This document shows, piece after piece, positions 50,874-59,675 of a DNA stretch of 64,000 nt (its first letter is position 1; every line of letters begins with the position of its first letter). The DNA comes from G963666535 sp963666535 (lineage in GTDB: Bacteria; Bacillota; Clostridia; Oscillospirales; Oscillospiraceae). The position numbers were made by a program, and so were the translations under genes. The stretch lies in the NCBI GenBank assembly GCA_963666535.1, contig OY762913.1, positions 1,240,001 to 1,304,000 on the forward strand, given 5' to 3'. Under the pieces are notes generated by a model. The model was given only the letters and a program-made list of their open reading frames with translations. It was not told the DNA's origin and ran no database searches.

Positions 50874-52079
50874 ATGCAGAAAATGATCCACTTTATTCGG
50901 GGCAGCGTGACGCTGGCCGTAGAGGGAGCGTTTCCGGAACGCCTGCTCAATCTGTGCGCCCAACGGCGCGTTTTGTTCTGGTCGGTAGAATGGCAGTCAC
51001 CTACAGAATTCCGGTTTCGGGTGATGCGGCATGATCTGACCTTAGTCAAAAAACTGGCAGAGCGCGTCCAGTGTGATTTGACAGAGGGGAATCAAACAGG
51101 GGTCCCCTTTTTTCTGGCGCGCTTTCGGCGGCGGTACGCCTTTCTGGTAGGGCTGTTTCTGTCCGTGATTACCGTTTGCACGCTGTCGGGATTTGTTCTT
51201 TCCGTGGATGTTTCCGGGAATGAGACCGTTCCCACGGCGCAGATCCTGACCGAATTGCGCCGGTTGGGGCTTTACCCCGGCGTTTACGGGCCGGGGATGG
51301 ATACGGCGCAGACGACGCAGGAGGCATTGCTGGCGATGCCAGAGCTGTCCTTTATGGCCATTAATCTGCATGGCACGCGTGCAGAGATCATCGTACGCGA
51401 GAGTGTGGAGCCGCCGGAAGTGATTGAGGAAGTGGGGCGCTATGACGTGGTGGCCTCAGCCACCGGCATTATTGACCGGATGGAGGTTTTGAGCGGAAAG
51501 GCTTTGGTGTCGGAAGGAGACACCGTGATTGAGGGCGACACCATTATTTCCGGCCTTGTGCCGGTAGAGGCGCCGGAGTTTAGCGAGCTGGAGCTGGGGG
51601 AGTACACCGTTCACGCCGCAGGCAACGTTTGGGCGAGAACGTGGCGTGCCGTGACGGCCATCATGCCGCTGGAAGCGCAAGGGAAGGACTATTCGGGACG
51701 GGAAAAAATTCGGTTTTCCATGACCGTTTTGGGCCGGCGCATCAATTTTTACGGAAAAGCTGGAATTTCTTTTGCAAGGTATGATAAAATAAGAGAAACA
51801 AAAACGCCGGAGCTTTCCGACGGGATGACGCTGCCGGCGGTGCTGACGGTGGAAACCTGCCGCGAATATACACCCGTGACATTCACGGTGAATGAGGAAG
51901 AAGCCAAAAAACTGCTGGAGCAGCGACTGCTGGATGAGCTTTCCGCGCTGGTGGGAGAGACGGGCGAAGTCGTCTCGGTCTGTTACGGGGCGGAAACCGA
52001 AGGGGGCTTTCTTACCGTGTGCGCGCAGGCTGAGTGCTATGAGCAGATTGGCATCGAGGTGCCGATGGACCAAGGATAG
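50874..52079 (+). CDS. yqfD: Sporulation protein YqfD
   Basis: 401 aa. N-terminal cytoplasmic domain (VTLAVEGAFPERLLNLCAQR), one membrane helix near residues 85-105 (FLVGLFLSVITVCTLSGFVL), and a long extracytoplasmic domain with LRRLGLYPGVYGPGMDT and LSFMAINLHGTRAEIIVRES. In the family this is a mother-cell protein related to SpoIVAF/SpoIIQ-interacting functions, still poorly understood. ATG 50874 has GGAG 7 nt upstream. phoH follows after 13 nt. Confidence 0.93.
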   Translation: MQKMIHFIRGSVTLAVEGAFPERLLNLCAQRRVLFWSVEWQSPTEFRFRVMRHDLTLVKKLAERVQCDLTEGNQTGVPFFLARFRRRYAFLVGLFLSVITVCTLSGFVLSVDVSGNETVPTAQILTELRRLGLYPGVYGPGMDTAQTTQEALLAMPELSFMAINLHGTRAEIIVRESVEPPEVIEEVGRYDVVASATGIIDRMEVLSGKALVSEGDTVIEGDTIISGLVPVEAPEFSELELGEYTVHAAGNVWARTWRAVTAIMPLEAQGKDYSGREKIRFSMTVLGRRINFYGKAGISFARYDKIRETKTPELSDGMTLPAVLTVETCREYTPVTFTVNEEEAKKLLEQRLLDELSALVGETGEVVSVCYGAETEGGFLTVCAQAECYEQIGIEVPMDQG

Positions 52080-52092
52080 GAGATAAAGACAA

Positions 52093-53061
52093 ATGACAGA
52101 ACAGACCATCAGCATAGAGCGTATGGAGCAGGCGATTAACGTATTCGGTTCTTTTGATGAGAATATCCGCATTCTGGAACGGGAATTGTCCGTCACTGTG
52201 GTCAGTCGGGATTCGGAACTGAAAATTTCGGGCGAGGCGGAAAACGTCATGTTTGGCGTAAAGGCCGTCCAGGCACTGTTGTCTCTCTCTGCCCGGGGAG
52301 AAGCAATTAACGAACAAAATGTGCGGTATATCATCCAGCTTGTGCGTTCGGGCAACGAGGATAAAATTGCCGAGCTGGCGGGAGACGTGTTGTGTATTAC
52401 GACCAAGGGGAAGCCTGTCAAGGCCAAGACCATCGGACAGAAAAAATATGTAGAGGCAATTCAGAACAACGTGGTGACGCTGGGCGTCGGCCCTGCCGGT
52501 ACAGGAAAGACCTATCTGGCTGTGGCCGCCGCCGTGGCCGCGTTCCGGGATAAGACAGTCAACCGCATTATACTCACCCGGCCGGCGGTGGAGGCGGGGG
52601 AACGGCTGGGCTTTTTGCCGGGGGATCTGCAAAGCAAGGTGGACCCCTATTTGCGGCCTTTGTATGATGCGCTGTTTGATATGTTGGGGGCAGAGACTTA
52701 TAATAAATATCTGGAGCGGGGCAACATTGAGGTGGCGCCCCTCGCCTATATGCGCGGCCGGACGCTGGATGACAGCTTTATCATTCTGGATGAGGCCCAG
52801 AACACCTCACGGGAACAGATGAAGATGTTTCTGACGCGGCTTGGCTTTGGCTCTAAAATCGTGATTACCGGCGATATCACCCAAATTGATCTTCCTGCGG
52901 ACAAGGTTAGCGGCCTGAAGGAAGCGATGCGGGTGCTCAAAGGGGTGGAGGGCATCGAAATCTGTCGGCTGGGGGAAAGCGACGTGGTGCGCCATGTGCT
53001 GGTGCAGCGGATTATCAAGGCTTATGAAACGGACGAGAGCAGGAAGGAAATAAAAAAATGA
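52093..53061 (+). CDS. phoH: PhoH family ATPase
   Basis: 322 aa. The Walker A motif is GVGPAGTGKTYLAVA, followed by RIILTRPAVEAGERLGFLPG and Walker B DSFIILDEAQNTSREQMKMFLTRLG; ITGDITQIDLP gives the conserved sensor. An N-terminal KH-like region covers about residues 1-110. PhoH is an RNA-associated ATPase/helicase-like protein often next to ybeY, as here (4-nt overlap), which points to rRNA maturation or turnover. Confidence 0.94.
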   Translation: MTEQTISIERMEQAINVFGSFDENIRILERELSVTVVSRDSELKISGEAENVMFGVKAVQALLSLSARGEAINEQNVRYIIQLVRSGNEDKIAELAGDVLCITTKGKPVKAKTIGQKKYVEAIQNNVVTLGVGPAGTGKTYLAVAAAVAAFRDKTVNRIILTRPAVEAGERLGFLPGDLQSKVDPYLRPLYDALFDMLGAETYNKYLERGNIEVAPLAYMRGRTLDDSFIILDEAQNTSREQMKMFLTRLGFGSKIVITGDITQIDLPADKVSGLKEAMRVLKGVEGIEICRLGESDVVRHVLVQRIIKAYETDESRKEIKK

Positions 53062-53564
53062 AGCATACCATCATCTTAAGTACCGATCTTGCCGAAGAGT
53101 TTCCGTTTCGTGACCTGCTGCGGGAAGTGATTGCCGCGGCGCTGGACGCCGAGGGGGTGTCCTTTTCCTGCGAGGTGGACATGCTGATTACCGACGATGC
53201 GGGGATGCGCGAAATTAACCGGGAGCAGAGAAATGTGGACATGCCCACCGATGTGCTGTCCTTTCCCATGTTTGAACTGACGCCCGGTGTGCCTCCTGCG
53301 GACGAGCGTGAGCTGGATCCGGAAACCGGTTTGCTGCCATTGGGAGACATCGTGATTTCTCTGGAGCGGGCGATGTCCCAAGCGGAGGAATTCGGCCATT
53401 CCACCCAGCGGGAGCTGGCCTATCTCGCGGTCCACTCCGTCCTGCATTTGCTGGGCTACGACCACATGGACGAGGGGGAGCAGAAAACACAGATGCGTGG
53501 TCGGGAGGAGGCCATTTTAAGCAGACTTGGCATGACCAGAGAATTGGGAGTTGACGCGATATGA
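53058..53564 (+). CDS. ybeY: Endoribonuclease YbeY (rRNA maturation factor)
   Basis: 168 aa metalloendoribonuclease for 16S rRNA 3'-end maturation and ribosome quality control. The zinc site HSVLHLLGYDHMDEGE holds the three histidines; NVDMPTDVLSFPM is the conserved strand. It starts inside the end of phoH and its own end overlaps the next small gene (ATGA). Confidence 0.95.
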   Translation: MKHTIILSTDLAEEFPFRDLLREVIAAALDAEGVSFSCEVDMLITDDAGMREINREQRNVDMPTDVLSFPMFELTPGVPPADERELDPETGLLPLGDIVISLERAMSQAEEFGHSTQRELAYLAVHSVLHLLGYDHMDEGEQKTQMRGREEAILSRLGMTRELGVDAI

Positions 53565-53812
53565 CGCCAGAGATACAAATAAAGCTGATCACAGCCCTTG
53601 CGTTTTCCCTGCCGGGGGTGCTGTTTCTTGTTTATGGGATCTTTACAGCGAAGAAGAAGGGACCGATTCTACTGCCGGATTACATTCTTGCGACCAAGGC
53701 AGAGCAGGAAAAAATGGATAAAAATAAGGCATACAAAATGCTGACAGTGATGAACATGGGAATTGCGGTGCTGGCCTTTCTAATGGCGTTCTATGTGAGC
53801 TTCAGCGGCTAA
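53561..53812 (+). CDS. Small two-helix membrane protein, 83 aa
   Basis: Unknown function. Two membrane helices (LITALAFSLPGVLFLVYGIF and MGIAVLAFLMAFYV) flank a charged loop of about 35 residues (AEQEKMDKNKAYKM). The topology resembles DUF3784-type proteins, but I cannot assign a family. The start overlaps the ybeY stop, so it is translationally coupled. It occupies the position where many Clostridia carry dgkA or a cytidine deaminase gene. Confidence 0.75.
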   Translation: MTPEIQIKLITALAFSLPGVLFLVYGIFTAKKKGPILLPDYILATKAEQEKMDKNKAYKMLTVMNMGIAVLAFLMAFYVSFSG

Positions 53813-53881
53813 GTAGGCACTTGTTTGACGGGGAGAGACTCCGATGGGCCTGATAGGGCCGGAAAGAATTGAGGAAGCAAT

Positions 53882-54775
53882 ATGGAGATTAAAAAGAGCG
53901 GCATCATCACCATCTGCGGGCGGCCTAACGTGGGAAAATCCACGCTGACAAACGCACTGGTGGGCGAGAAAGTGGCGATTGTCACCAATAAGCCGCAGAC
54001 CACCCGCAACCGCATCTGCGCGATTTTGGAGCGGGGAGAGAGCCAATTTGTCTTTATGGATACGCCCGGTCTGCACCGCGCGCGCACCCAGCTTGGCGAA
54101 TACATGGTCAAGGTCATTCAGGAGAGCGTGGCTGATGTGGACGCGATTCTTTTGTTGGTGGAACCGATTGCGAATGTCGGCGAACCGGAGCAGCAGCTGA
54201 TTGATCGCATCAAGGCCATCAAGGTACCCGCGGTGCTGTGTATCAATAAGATTGACACGGTGAAGAAAGAGGAACTGCTGGCGGTGATCGAGACCTACGG
54301 CGCGGCCTGCGAGTTCAGCGCGATTGTACCGATCTCCGCCCGAAAGGGCGAGGGCGTGGAGGAACTGCTGGATATTTTAAGCAAGTTCTTGCCCGAGGGA
54401 CCAAGACTGTTTCCGGAGGATATGATCACCGATCAACCAGAGCGCCAGATTATGGCGGAAATCCTAAGGGAGAAGCTGCTGCTTTCTTTGGACAAGGAGA
54501 TCCCCCACGGAACGGCGGTAGAAATCATGAAGTTTTCCGAGCGGGAAAACGGCATGATTGATGTGGAAGCCACTATTTACTGTGAAAAGACCAGCCACAA
54601 GGGAATTATCATCGGCAAGCAGGGCGCCATGCTGAAGAAAATATCCAGCCTTGCACGGGTGGATATGGAAAAATTCATGGGCACCAAAATTTACCTCACC
54701 ACTTGGGTAAAGGTAAAAGAGAATTGGCGCGACAACTCGAATCTGATTCGAAATTTCGGATATAAGAACGAGTGA
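53882..54775 (+). CDS. era: GTPase Era
   Basis: 297 aa. Ras-like GTPase with C-terminal KH domain, which binds the 3' end of 16S rRNA during 30S assembly. G1 GRPNVGKSTLTNAL, G3 FMDTPGLHRART, G4 INKIDTV and G5 ISARKGEGV are present. The KH motif GKQGAMLKKISSLARVDMEKF lies near the C-terminus (GKQG loop). ATG 53882 is preceded by GAGGAAG. yqzL and recO follow in the standard order. Confidence 0.96.
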   Translation: MEIKKSGIITICGRPNVGKSTLTNALVGEKVAIVTNKPQTTRNRICAILERGESQFVFMDTPGLHRARTQLGEYMVKVIQESVADVDAILLLVEPIANVGEPEQQLIDRIKAIKVPAVLCINKIDTVKKEELLAVIETYGAACEFSAIVPISARKGEGVEELLDILSKFLPEGPRLFPEDMITDQPERQIMAEILREKLLLSLDKEIPHGTAVEIMKFSERENGMIDVEATIYCEKTSHKGIIIGKQGAMLKKISSLARVDMEKFMGTKIYLTTWVKVKENWRDNSNLIRNFGYKNE

Positions 54776-54929
54776 TCAGGCGGGTGCAGCGCGGGTGTCC
54801 GCTTTGGGTAGCAGCTTGTCAGATGTCATGAACAAGCGTCTTCGTCCGGCCGGGAGCGGGTACAGAGAAAAATTACCGCTTATAAACGGAGTCTTTATCG
54901 CCCATGCTAACCGTGGAGGGGATGCGAGT

Positions 54930-55067
54930 ATGGATACGAAACCTTTTTGGACGTTATTCGCGAAAACCGGTTTGCCCGAGGCTTATGCCTGCTTCGGGGC
55001 GGCCAAACGTCAGCACCCCGGAACAGAACAGAAAAAAGCCGAGTCGCCGCCGCCCCGGCAAGTCTGA
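54930..55067 (+). CDS. yqzL: YqzL-family small protein, 45 aa
   Basis: The N-terminal MDTKPFWTLFAKTGLPEAYACF corresponds to the YqzL pattern (aromatic, F-x-x-T-G-x-x-x-A-Y). The family lies between era and recO in many Firmicutes, exactly as here. GGAGG (54915-54919) lies 10 nt upstream of the ATG. Function unknown; the second half (KRQHPGTEQKKAES) is polar and unstructured. Confidence 0.75.
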   Translation: MDTKPFWTLFAKTGLPEAYACFGAAKRQHPGTEQKKAESPPPRQV

Positions 55068-55149
55068 GGCGGCACCTTGCAAAATGCTTGCTGGACAAAT
55101 TAAGAAGACAACAACAGCAAGGGTTTGGCGGTATTTTTGGTAGATTCAG

Positions 55150-55188
55150 ATGCATGGGCTTTTATGGAAAGCATAAAAGCCCATGCAT
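55150..55188. repeat. Perfect 17-bp hairpin between yqzL and recO
   Basis: ATGCATGGGCTTTTATG-GAAAG-CATAAAAGCCCATGCAT with no mismatch. There is no T-run after it on either strand, so it is not an ordinary terminator; RNA processing or mRNA stability are possible roles. Confidence 0.75.
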
Positions 55189-55234
55189 GTTGGAGTTGAA
55201 ACAGAGGGTTTAGCTCCGAGCAGGAGGGCAATCA

Positions 55235-55324
55235 ATGTGTCTGAAGCGGCAAAACAGGTGTGCTTTGCCGCCGAACGCCCGCATGATGCTGACGTTTGCA
55301 AATGAGATTCGTAAATTTTATTGA
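55235..55324 (+). CDS. Possible micro-ORF, 29 aa
   Basis: AGGAGGG lies 7 nt before the ATG at 55235. The frame encodes MCLKRQNRCALPPNARMMLT and nine further residues, ending 36 nt before recO. A strong Shine-Dalgarno with a short open frame between a hairpin and recO could be a leader peptide or a small protein. No homology is known to me; it may be chance. Confidence 0.22.
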   Translation: MCLKRQNRCALPPNARMMLTFANEIRKFY

Positions 55325-55359
55325 TTTCAGTGGACACTACATAGAGAGATGAGGACAAA

Positions 55360-56118
55360 ATGGCGCATATTAAGACCCAAGGCGTCGTCCTGCGGGAGAC
55401 AAACTATAAAGAAGCGGACAAAATATTGACTGTTCTCACGGCTGAGGGCGGGAAACGAACGGTGAAAGCGTCCGGTTGCCGCCGGAAGGGAAGCCGCCTG
55501 GCTGCCGCCGCGCAGCTTCTGGTGTATTCCGATATGACGCTGTTTGAATACCGGGATCGCCATCACTTAAATGAGGCGGATTCGCTGGAGCAGTTTTGGG
55601 GTGTGCGCCAGAGTATGGAGCTTTTGGCGCTCTGCTCCTATTTTGCCGAGGTGACCGAATTGGTGGCGGAAGAGGGGGTTCCCCAGCCGGAACTGCTGTC
55701 GCTGCTGCTGAATTCCATGTACGCGCTGGACAAGCTGAATAAGCCCCAAGAACTGGTCAAGGCGGCCTTTGAACTGAAGCTGATGTGCCTTGTGGGGTAT
55801 GAGCCCCGTCTGGACGGCTGCACGGTATGCGCGGCCGAAGGGGAGCCTTCCTGCCTTCATCTATCCGCCGGGGTGCTCCACTGTGTTACCTGCAGGGACA
55901 GCGTGGGGGATGGAATCTCCATGCCCCTTGCACCCGGAACGCTGGAAGCCATGCGGCACATTGTTTACGGAGATCCCAAGCGGCTGTTTTCCTTTCAGCT
56001 GGAAGAAAAGGCACAACAGAGCATTTCTGATGTGTGTGAGGCTTATCTGGTGACCCAACTGGAGCGCGGATTTCGCACGCTGGATTTTTATAAGCGGCTG
56101 CTTTTGATGGAACCATAA
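55360..56118 (+). CDS. recO: DNA repair protein RecO
   Basis: 252 aa. The N-terminal OB-fold begins KTQGVVLRETNYKEADKILTVLT. The C-terminal helical domain carries a zinc-binding cluster (GCTVCAAEG and VLHCVTC). RecO helps load RecA in RecFOR gap repair. GAGG precedes ATG 55360. Position after era-yqzL is standard. A 67-aa membrane protein gene follows after 15 nt. Confidence 0.94.
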   Translation: MAHIKTQGVVLRETNYKEADKILTVLTAEGGKRTVKASGCRRKGSRLAAAAQLLVYSDMTLFEYRDRHHLNEADSLEQFWGVRQSMELLALCSYFAEVTELVAEEGVPQPELLSLLLNSMYALDKLNKPQELVKAAFELKLMCLVGYEPRLDGCTVCAAEGEPSCLHLSAGVLHCVTCRDSVGDGISMPLAPGTLEAMRHIVYGDPKRLFSFQLEEKAQQSISDVCEAYLVTQLERGFRTLDFYKRLLLMEP

Positions 56119-56133
56119 AGAGAAAGGACCACT

Positions 56134-56337
56134 ATGACTGTTTTATATTACATTGTAATGATTTTAAGTGCTGCCGCAGCCATTGCGCCGCAGCTTTGGG
56201 TTGGTATTTATGGCAGCTTGCAGAAAAAAGAAGATCTGAAAGCGCCGATGTCCGTGCTGCTGCTGATCCGCGTGGTGGGTGCGGCGGTGCTGATCGCCGC
56301 CACCTATTATTGGCACGAACAAGGAGCAGTCCTATGA
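56134..56337 (+). CDS. Small membrane protein, 67 aa
   Basis: Unknown function. Two hydrophobic helices (YYIVMILSAAAAIAPQLWVG and SVLLLIRVVGAAVLIAATYYW) with a short charged loop (QKKEDLKAP). AGAAAGGA precedes the ATG. Its stop overlaps the mutS2 start (ATGA), so it is co-translated with mutS2. Confidence 0.72.
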   Translation: MTVLYYIVMILSAAAAIAPQLWVGIYGSLQKKEDLKAPMSVLLLIRVVGAAVLIAATYYWHEQGAVL

Positions 56338-58712
56338 CCGACCTGTTTGAAAAGACCATACAGACGCTGGAACTGCCCCGCGTTTTGAAGATGCTGGCCG
56401 ACGAGGCCGTGACGGAGGAGGGCAAGCAGCGCGCGCTTGCCCTGCGGCCGATGACCGATACCGATGATGTGGCAACAGCCCAGGCGGAAACGGCTGCCGC
56501 GGTGAAGATGCTTACCCTGCACGGCACACCGGCTTTGTCCGGGGTCAGGCCCGTGGGCGCGTCCCTTCAGCGGGCGGATATGGGCGGCAGTCTGAACACG
56601 CGGGAATTGCTGGATGTCGCGGGGGTGCTGCGTGCCGCCCGCAGTGTGGGGGAATACGCCGGCGGGAACGCGGGAGAGAAAACCTGCATCGACCATCTGT
56701 TTGCGTCCCTGCAGCCCAATAAATTTTTAGAGGACAGGATCACAGGCTCCATCGTGGGGGAGGATGAAATTGCAGACGCAGCCAGCAGCGAGCTTGCGAC
56801 CATCCGCCGCCACATGCGCACAACAGGCAGTCGCGTGCGGGATATCCTGCAGAAGATCATTTCCTCAAACCAATCGAAATATTTGCAGGAGACCATCATC
56901 ACCCAGCGCTCTGACCGCTATGTGGTGCCGGTTAAGTCAGAATTCAAAAACGAGATACCTGGCCTTGTCCATGACGTATCTTCCAGCGGAGGAACCTTTT
57001 TTATCGAGCCCATGGCAGTGGTAAAGGCCAACAACGAGCTGCGTGAGCTGATGGCCAAGGAGAAGAAGGAGATCGAGCGCATCCTCGCGGAGCTGTCTGC
57101 CGAGGCAGCGGCCCACAAAGACGATATTTTGCAGGACTATATGCTGCTGGTCCTGTTGGACGGTATTTTTGCCAGGGGGGCACTGTCCCTGCGGCTGCAC
57201 GGGACGCAGCCCAATCTGTCTGACCGGCTGCTGGATATCAAGGGGGCACGGCATCCCCTGCTGGATCAAAAGACCGCTGTGGCAAACCATCTTTCTTTGG
57301 GGGACGAATATGATACGCTGGTGATTACCGGCCCTAACACCGGCGGCAAGACCGTTACGCTGAAGACATTAGGACTGCTGACACTGATGGCCCAGTGCGG
57401 ATTGCAAATTCCCGCCCGGGACGACAGTACGGTGCGGGTATTCAGCCGGGTGTTGGCCGATGTGGGGGATGAGCAGTCGATTGAGCAGTCGCTGTCCACG
57501 TTCTCCTCCCATATGGTGAACATTGTGGGAATTCTGGGGGAAGCGGACGACAACACGTTGATTTTATTCGACGAGCTGGGTGCGGGCACCGATCCGGTGG
57601 AGGGCGCGGCACTGGCAGCGGCCATCATTGAAAGTGCCCGCCAGATAGGGGCCTTGGTGGCTGCAACGACCCATTATGCCGAGTTGAAGGTTTACGCCAT
57701 GACGACACCGGGCGTTGAAAACGCGTCCTGTGAATTCAACGTGGAGACACTGGCCCCCACCTATCGCCTGATCGTGGGAATCCCCGGGAAATCCAACGCC
57801 TTTGCCATTTCCAGACGGCTGGGCTTGCCGGAAGAAATTATTCAGAGGGCCGCCGTCCGCTTGGATGCGGAAAATGTTCGCTTTGAAGACGTATTGACCC
57901 AGCTGGATGGGCAGCGGCAGGCGATGGAAAAGGAAAAGCTGGAAGCCGCCAAGCTTCGTCTGGAAATGGAACAGTCCGCTAAAACGGCCCGGGAATACCG
58001 AGATCGTCTGGAACAAGAACGGGAAAAAGTGGTGGAAAAGGCGCAGACCGAAGCGCGTGCCATTATTCAAGAAGCACGCGATGCATCCGACCTTGTGTTT
58101 TCCGAACTGAGGGAAATGGAAAAGCAGAAAAACAAAGAGCAGAATTGGCAGCAGGTGAACGACCGACGGGCTGAAGCTAGGCGACTTCTCAACGAAACGG
58201 AACACAAACTGAGTGGGACAGAAGAAAGTACCCCTCCTTCGCCGCCTACCCGGCCCGCCGTGGCGGGAGACACGGTGGAGCTGAGGTCTATTGGCACGAA
58301 AGCATCCGTCCTTGCTGTGGGCAAGGACGGAACCCTCCAACTGCAGGCGGGGATCTTGAAGATCTCCGCCCGGCAGGAAGAGGTATGCGTGGTGGAGGGG
58401 GCGGACAGCACCCCAAAGCAGGTGCAGAAGCAGACTGCCCGTGCACAACATGAGTTCCGTAGTGTCGGCGCGTCTTCAGAACTGGATCTGAGAGGGATGA
58501 CCACGGATGAAGCCGTTGGTGTGCTGGATCTGTTTCTGGACAACGCTATGCTGGCGAAACTTCCCTCCGTCACTGTCATCCACGGGCGCGGTACGGGTGC
58601 GGTGCGCAGCGCAGTACAGCAGAACTTGAAGCACAGCAGGTATGTCAAAAGCTACCGCCTTGGCCGCTATGGCGAGGGGGGAGACGGCGTCACCATTGTG
58701 GAACTGAAGTAA
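56334..58712 (+). CDS. mutS2: Endonuclease MutS2
   Basis: 792 aa. MutS-type core and clamp domains precede the ATPase: Walker A GPNTGGKTVTLKTLG, Walker B LFDELGAGTDPVEGAALA and ATTHYAELK. A coiled-coil (about residues 520-640, rich in E, K, R and Q) leads to a C-terminal Smr endonuclease domain (LDLRGMTTDEAV, VIHGRGTGAVR). MutS2 acts on branched DNA and, in Bacillus, on collided ribosomes through the Smr domain. Start coupled to the preceding small gene. Confidence 0.95.
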   Translation: MTDLFEKTIQTLELPRVLKMLADEAVTEEGKQRALALRPMTDTDDVATAQAETAAAVKMLTLHGTPALSGVRPVGASLQRADMGGSLNTRELLDVAGVLRAARSVGEYAGGNAGEKTCIDHLFASLQPNKFLEDRITGSIVGEDEIADAASSELATIRRHMRTTGSRVRDILQKIISSNQSKYLQETIITQRSDRYVVPVKSEFKNEIPGLVHDVSSSGGTFFIEPMAVVKANNELRELMAKEKKEIERILAELSAEAAAHKDDILQDYMLLVLLDGIFARGALSLRLHGTQPNLSDRLLDIKGARHPLLDQKTAVANHLSLGDEYDTLVITGPNTGGKTVTLKTLGLLTLMAQCGLQIPARDDSTVRVFSRVLADVGDEQSIEQSLSTFSSHMVNIVGILGEADDNTLILFDELGAGTDPVEGAALAAAIIESARQIGALVAATTHYAELKVYAMTTPGVENASCEFNVETLAPTYRLIVGIPGKSNAFAISRRLGLPEEIIQRAAVRLDAENVRFEDVLTQLDGQRQAMEKEKLEAAKLRLEMEQSAKTAREYRDRLEQEREKVVEKAQTEARAIIQEARDASDLVFSELREMEKQKNKEQNWQQVNDRRAEARRLLNETEHKLSGTEESTPPSPPTRPAVAGDTVELRSIGTKASVLAVGKDGTLQLQAGILKISARQEEVCVVEGADSTPKQVQKQTARAQHEFRSVGASSELDLRGMTTDEAVGVLDLFLDNAMLAKLPSVTVIHGRGTGAVRSAVQQNLKHSRYVKSYRLGRYGEGGDGVTIVELK

Positions 58713-58771
58713 ATTCGGAGCGCACAGATATTTTTCCGATGGGATGTTTCAATATTTTGTGGGAAATGCCA

Positions 58772-58800
58772 TTGACGGTGAGCTTTAAATTTGCTATTCT
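58772..58800 (+). promoter_or_regulatory. Sigma-A promoter of the HPr gene
   Basis: TTGACG (58772-58777), 17 nt, TATTCT (58795-58800), about 44 nt before the start codon. Confidence 0.7.
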
Positions 58801-58843
58801 ATGGAGAGAAGTAGAACTTCTATGAAACAGGAGGCATATATTT

Positions 58844-59107
58844 ATGTATATTAAAGAAGCCGTTGTTAACAATCAGGTCGGTCTCCACGCCAGACCCGCA
58901 ACATTCTTTATCCAGAAGGCCAACGAATTCAAGAGTTCTATTTGGGTGGAAAAAGAAGAACGCCGCGTCAACGCTAAGAGCTTGCTGGGCGTCCTCTCTT
59001 TGGGTATCGTGAAAGGTACCGCCATCAATCTCATCGCAGATGGCGCGGATGAGAAAGAAGCTGTGGAGGCTTTGACAGAGCTGATTTCTTCCAACTTCTC
59101 TGAGTAA
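58844..59107 (+). CDS. ptsH: HPr family phosphocarrier protein
   Basis: 87 aa. VGLHARPATFF contains the phosphorylatable histidine (residue 15). NAKSLLGVLSLGI contains the regulatory serine 46 of Firmicute HPr, so the protein can act both in sugar PTS and in HPr-kinase/CcpA-type regulation. AGGAGG lies 9 nt upstream of ATG 58844. Monocistronic with its own promoter and terminator; no ptsI is adjacent. Confidence 0.93.
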   Translation: MYIKEAVVNNQVGLHARPATFFIQKANEFKSSIWVEKEERRVNAKSLLGVLSLGIVKGTAINLIADGADEKEAVEALTELISSNFSE

Positions 59108-59136
59108 ACTCCACACATAACGGCTGCAGAATTCCT

Positions 59137-59168
59137 GACAGACAGCGCCATGCGCTGTCTGTCTTTTT
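59137..59168 (+). terminator. Terminator of the HPr gene
   Basis: GACAGACAGCGC / GCGCTGTCTGTC with a three-base loop, followed by TTTTT. Confidence 0.93.
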
Positions 59169-59228
59169 GCATGTTATGGCACCCCTGGCACACAGTAAAA
59201 AAAGCCGCAAAACTTTGCTAAATTCTGC

Positions 59229-59257
59229 TTGACGAGACGCCTGTTCCGTGATATAAT
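59229..59257 (+). promoter_or_regulatory. Sigma-A promoter of the str-type operon
   Basis: TTGACG (59229-59234), 17 nt spacer, perfect TATAAT (59252-59257). It drives the L7Ae-like gene and probably rpsL-rpsG-fusA. The leader of about 85 nt contains a stem TACAGCCG / CGGCTGT (59293-59313). Confidence 0.85.
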
Positions 59258-59348
59258 GCCAAATTGCGCAGGTATGCAGGCCTGCGGGAGCGTACAGCCG
59301 TAAAATCGGCTGTCACCCCATAGAACTCAAGCAACAGGGAGGACCACC

Positions 59349-59594
59349 ATGATCGACCAGCTCAAGACAGGAACGAAGGTCGTGGGGGCGAAGCAGACCG
59401 GTCGCGCACTGAAGGAAGAAAGTGTGCGCTGCGTTTTTTTAGCAGGGAATGCTGATCCTCATGTGACAGAGCCTATCCGTACGCTGTGCGGAGAGAAAAA
59501 CGTGCCGGTGGAAGATGTGACCGACATGAAGGAACTGGGCCGGGCCTGCGAAATCGCAGTGGGTGCCGCGGTAGCGGCGCTTTTAAAGGACTGA
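59349..59594 (+). CDS. L7Ae/L30e family RNA-binding protein (YbxF-like)
   Basis: 81 aa. TGRALKEESVRCVFLAGNADPHVTEPIRTLC shows the L7Ae fold with its Gly-Asn/Ala-Asp turn, and ELGRACEIAVGAAVAALL closes it. In Firmicutes YbxF binds kink-turn RNA and is encoded just before rpsL, exactly as here. GGGAGGACC precedes ATG 59349. Whether it binds its own leader is not known. Confidence 0.88.
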   Translation: MIDQLKTGTKVVGAKQTGRALKEESVRCVFLAGNADPHVTEPIRTLCGEKNVPVEDVTDMKELGRACEIAVGAAVAALLKD

Positions 59595-59675
59595 CCCCGC
59601 ATTTTATTTTGTTTTTGACAGGACAGCATGGGTTGTTTTGTTAAAATAAATAATAATGGTGAAAGGAGGAAAACT

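Noticed and set aside
55146..55358. 70-codon minus-strand open frame between yqzL and recO
   Set aside because: Runs through the palindrome, has no ribosome site and opposes the direction of the operon.
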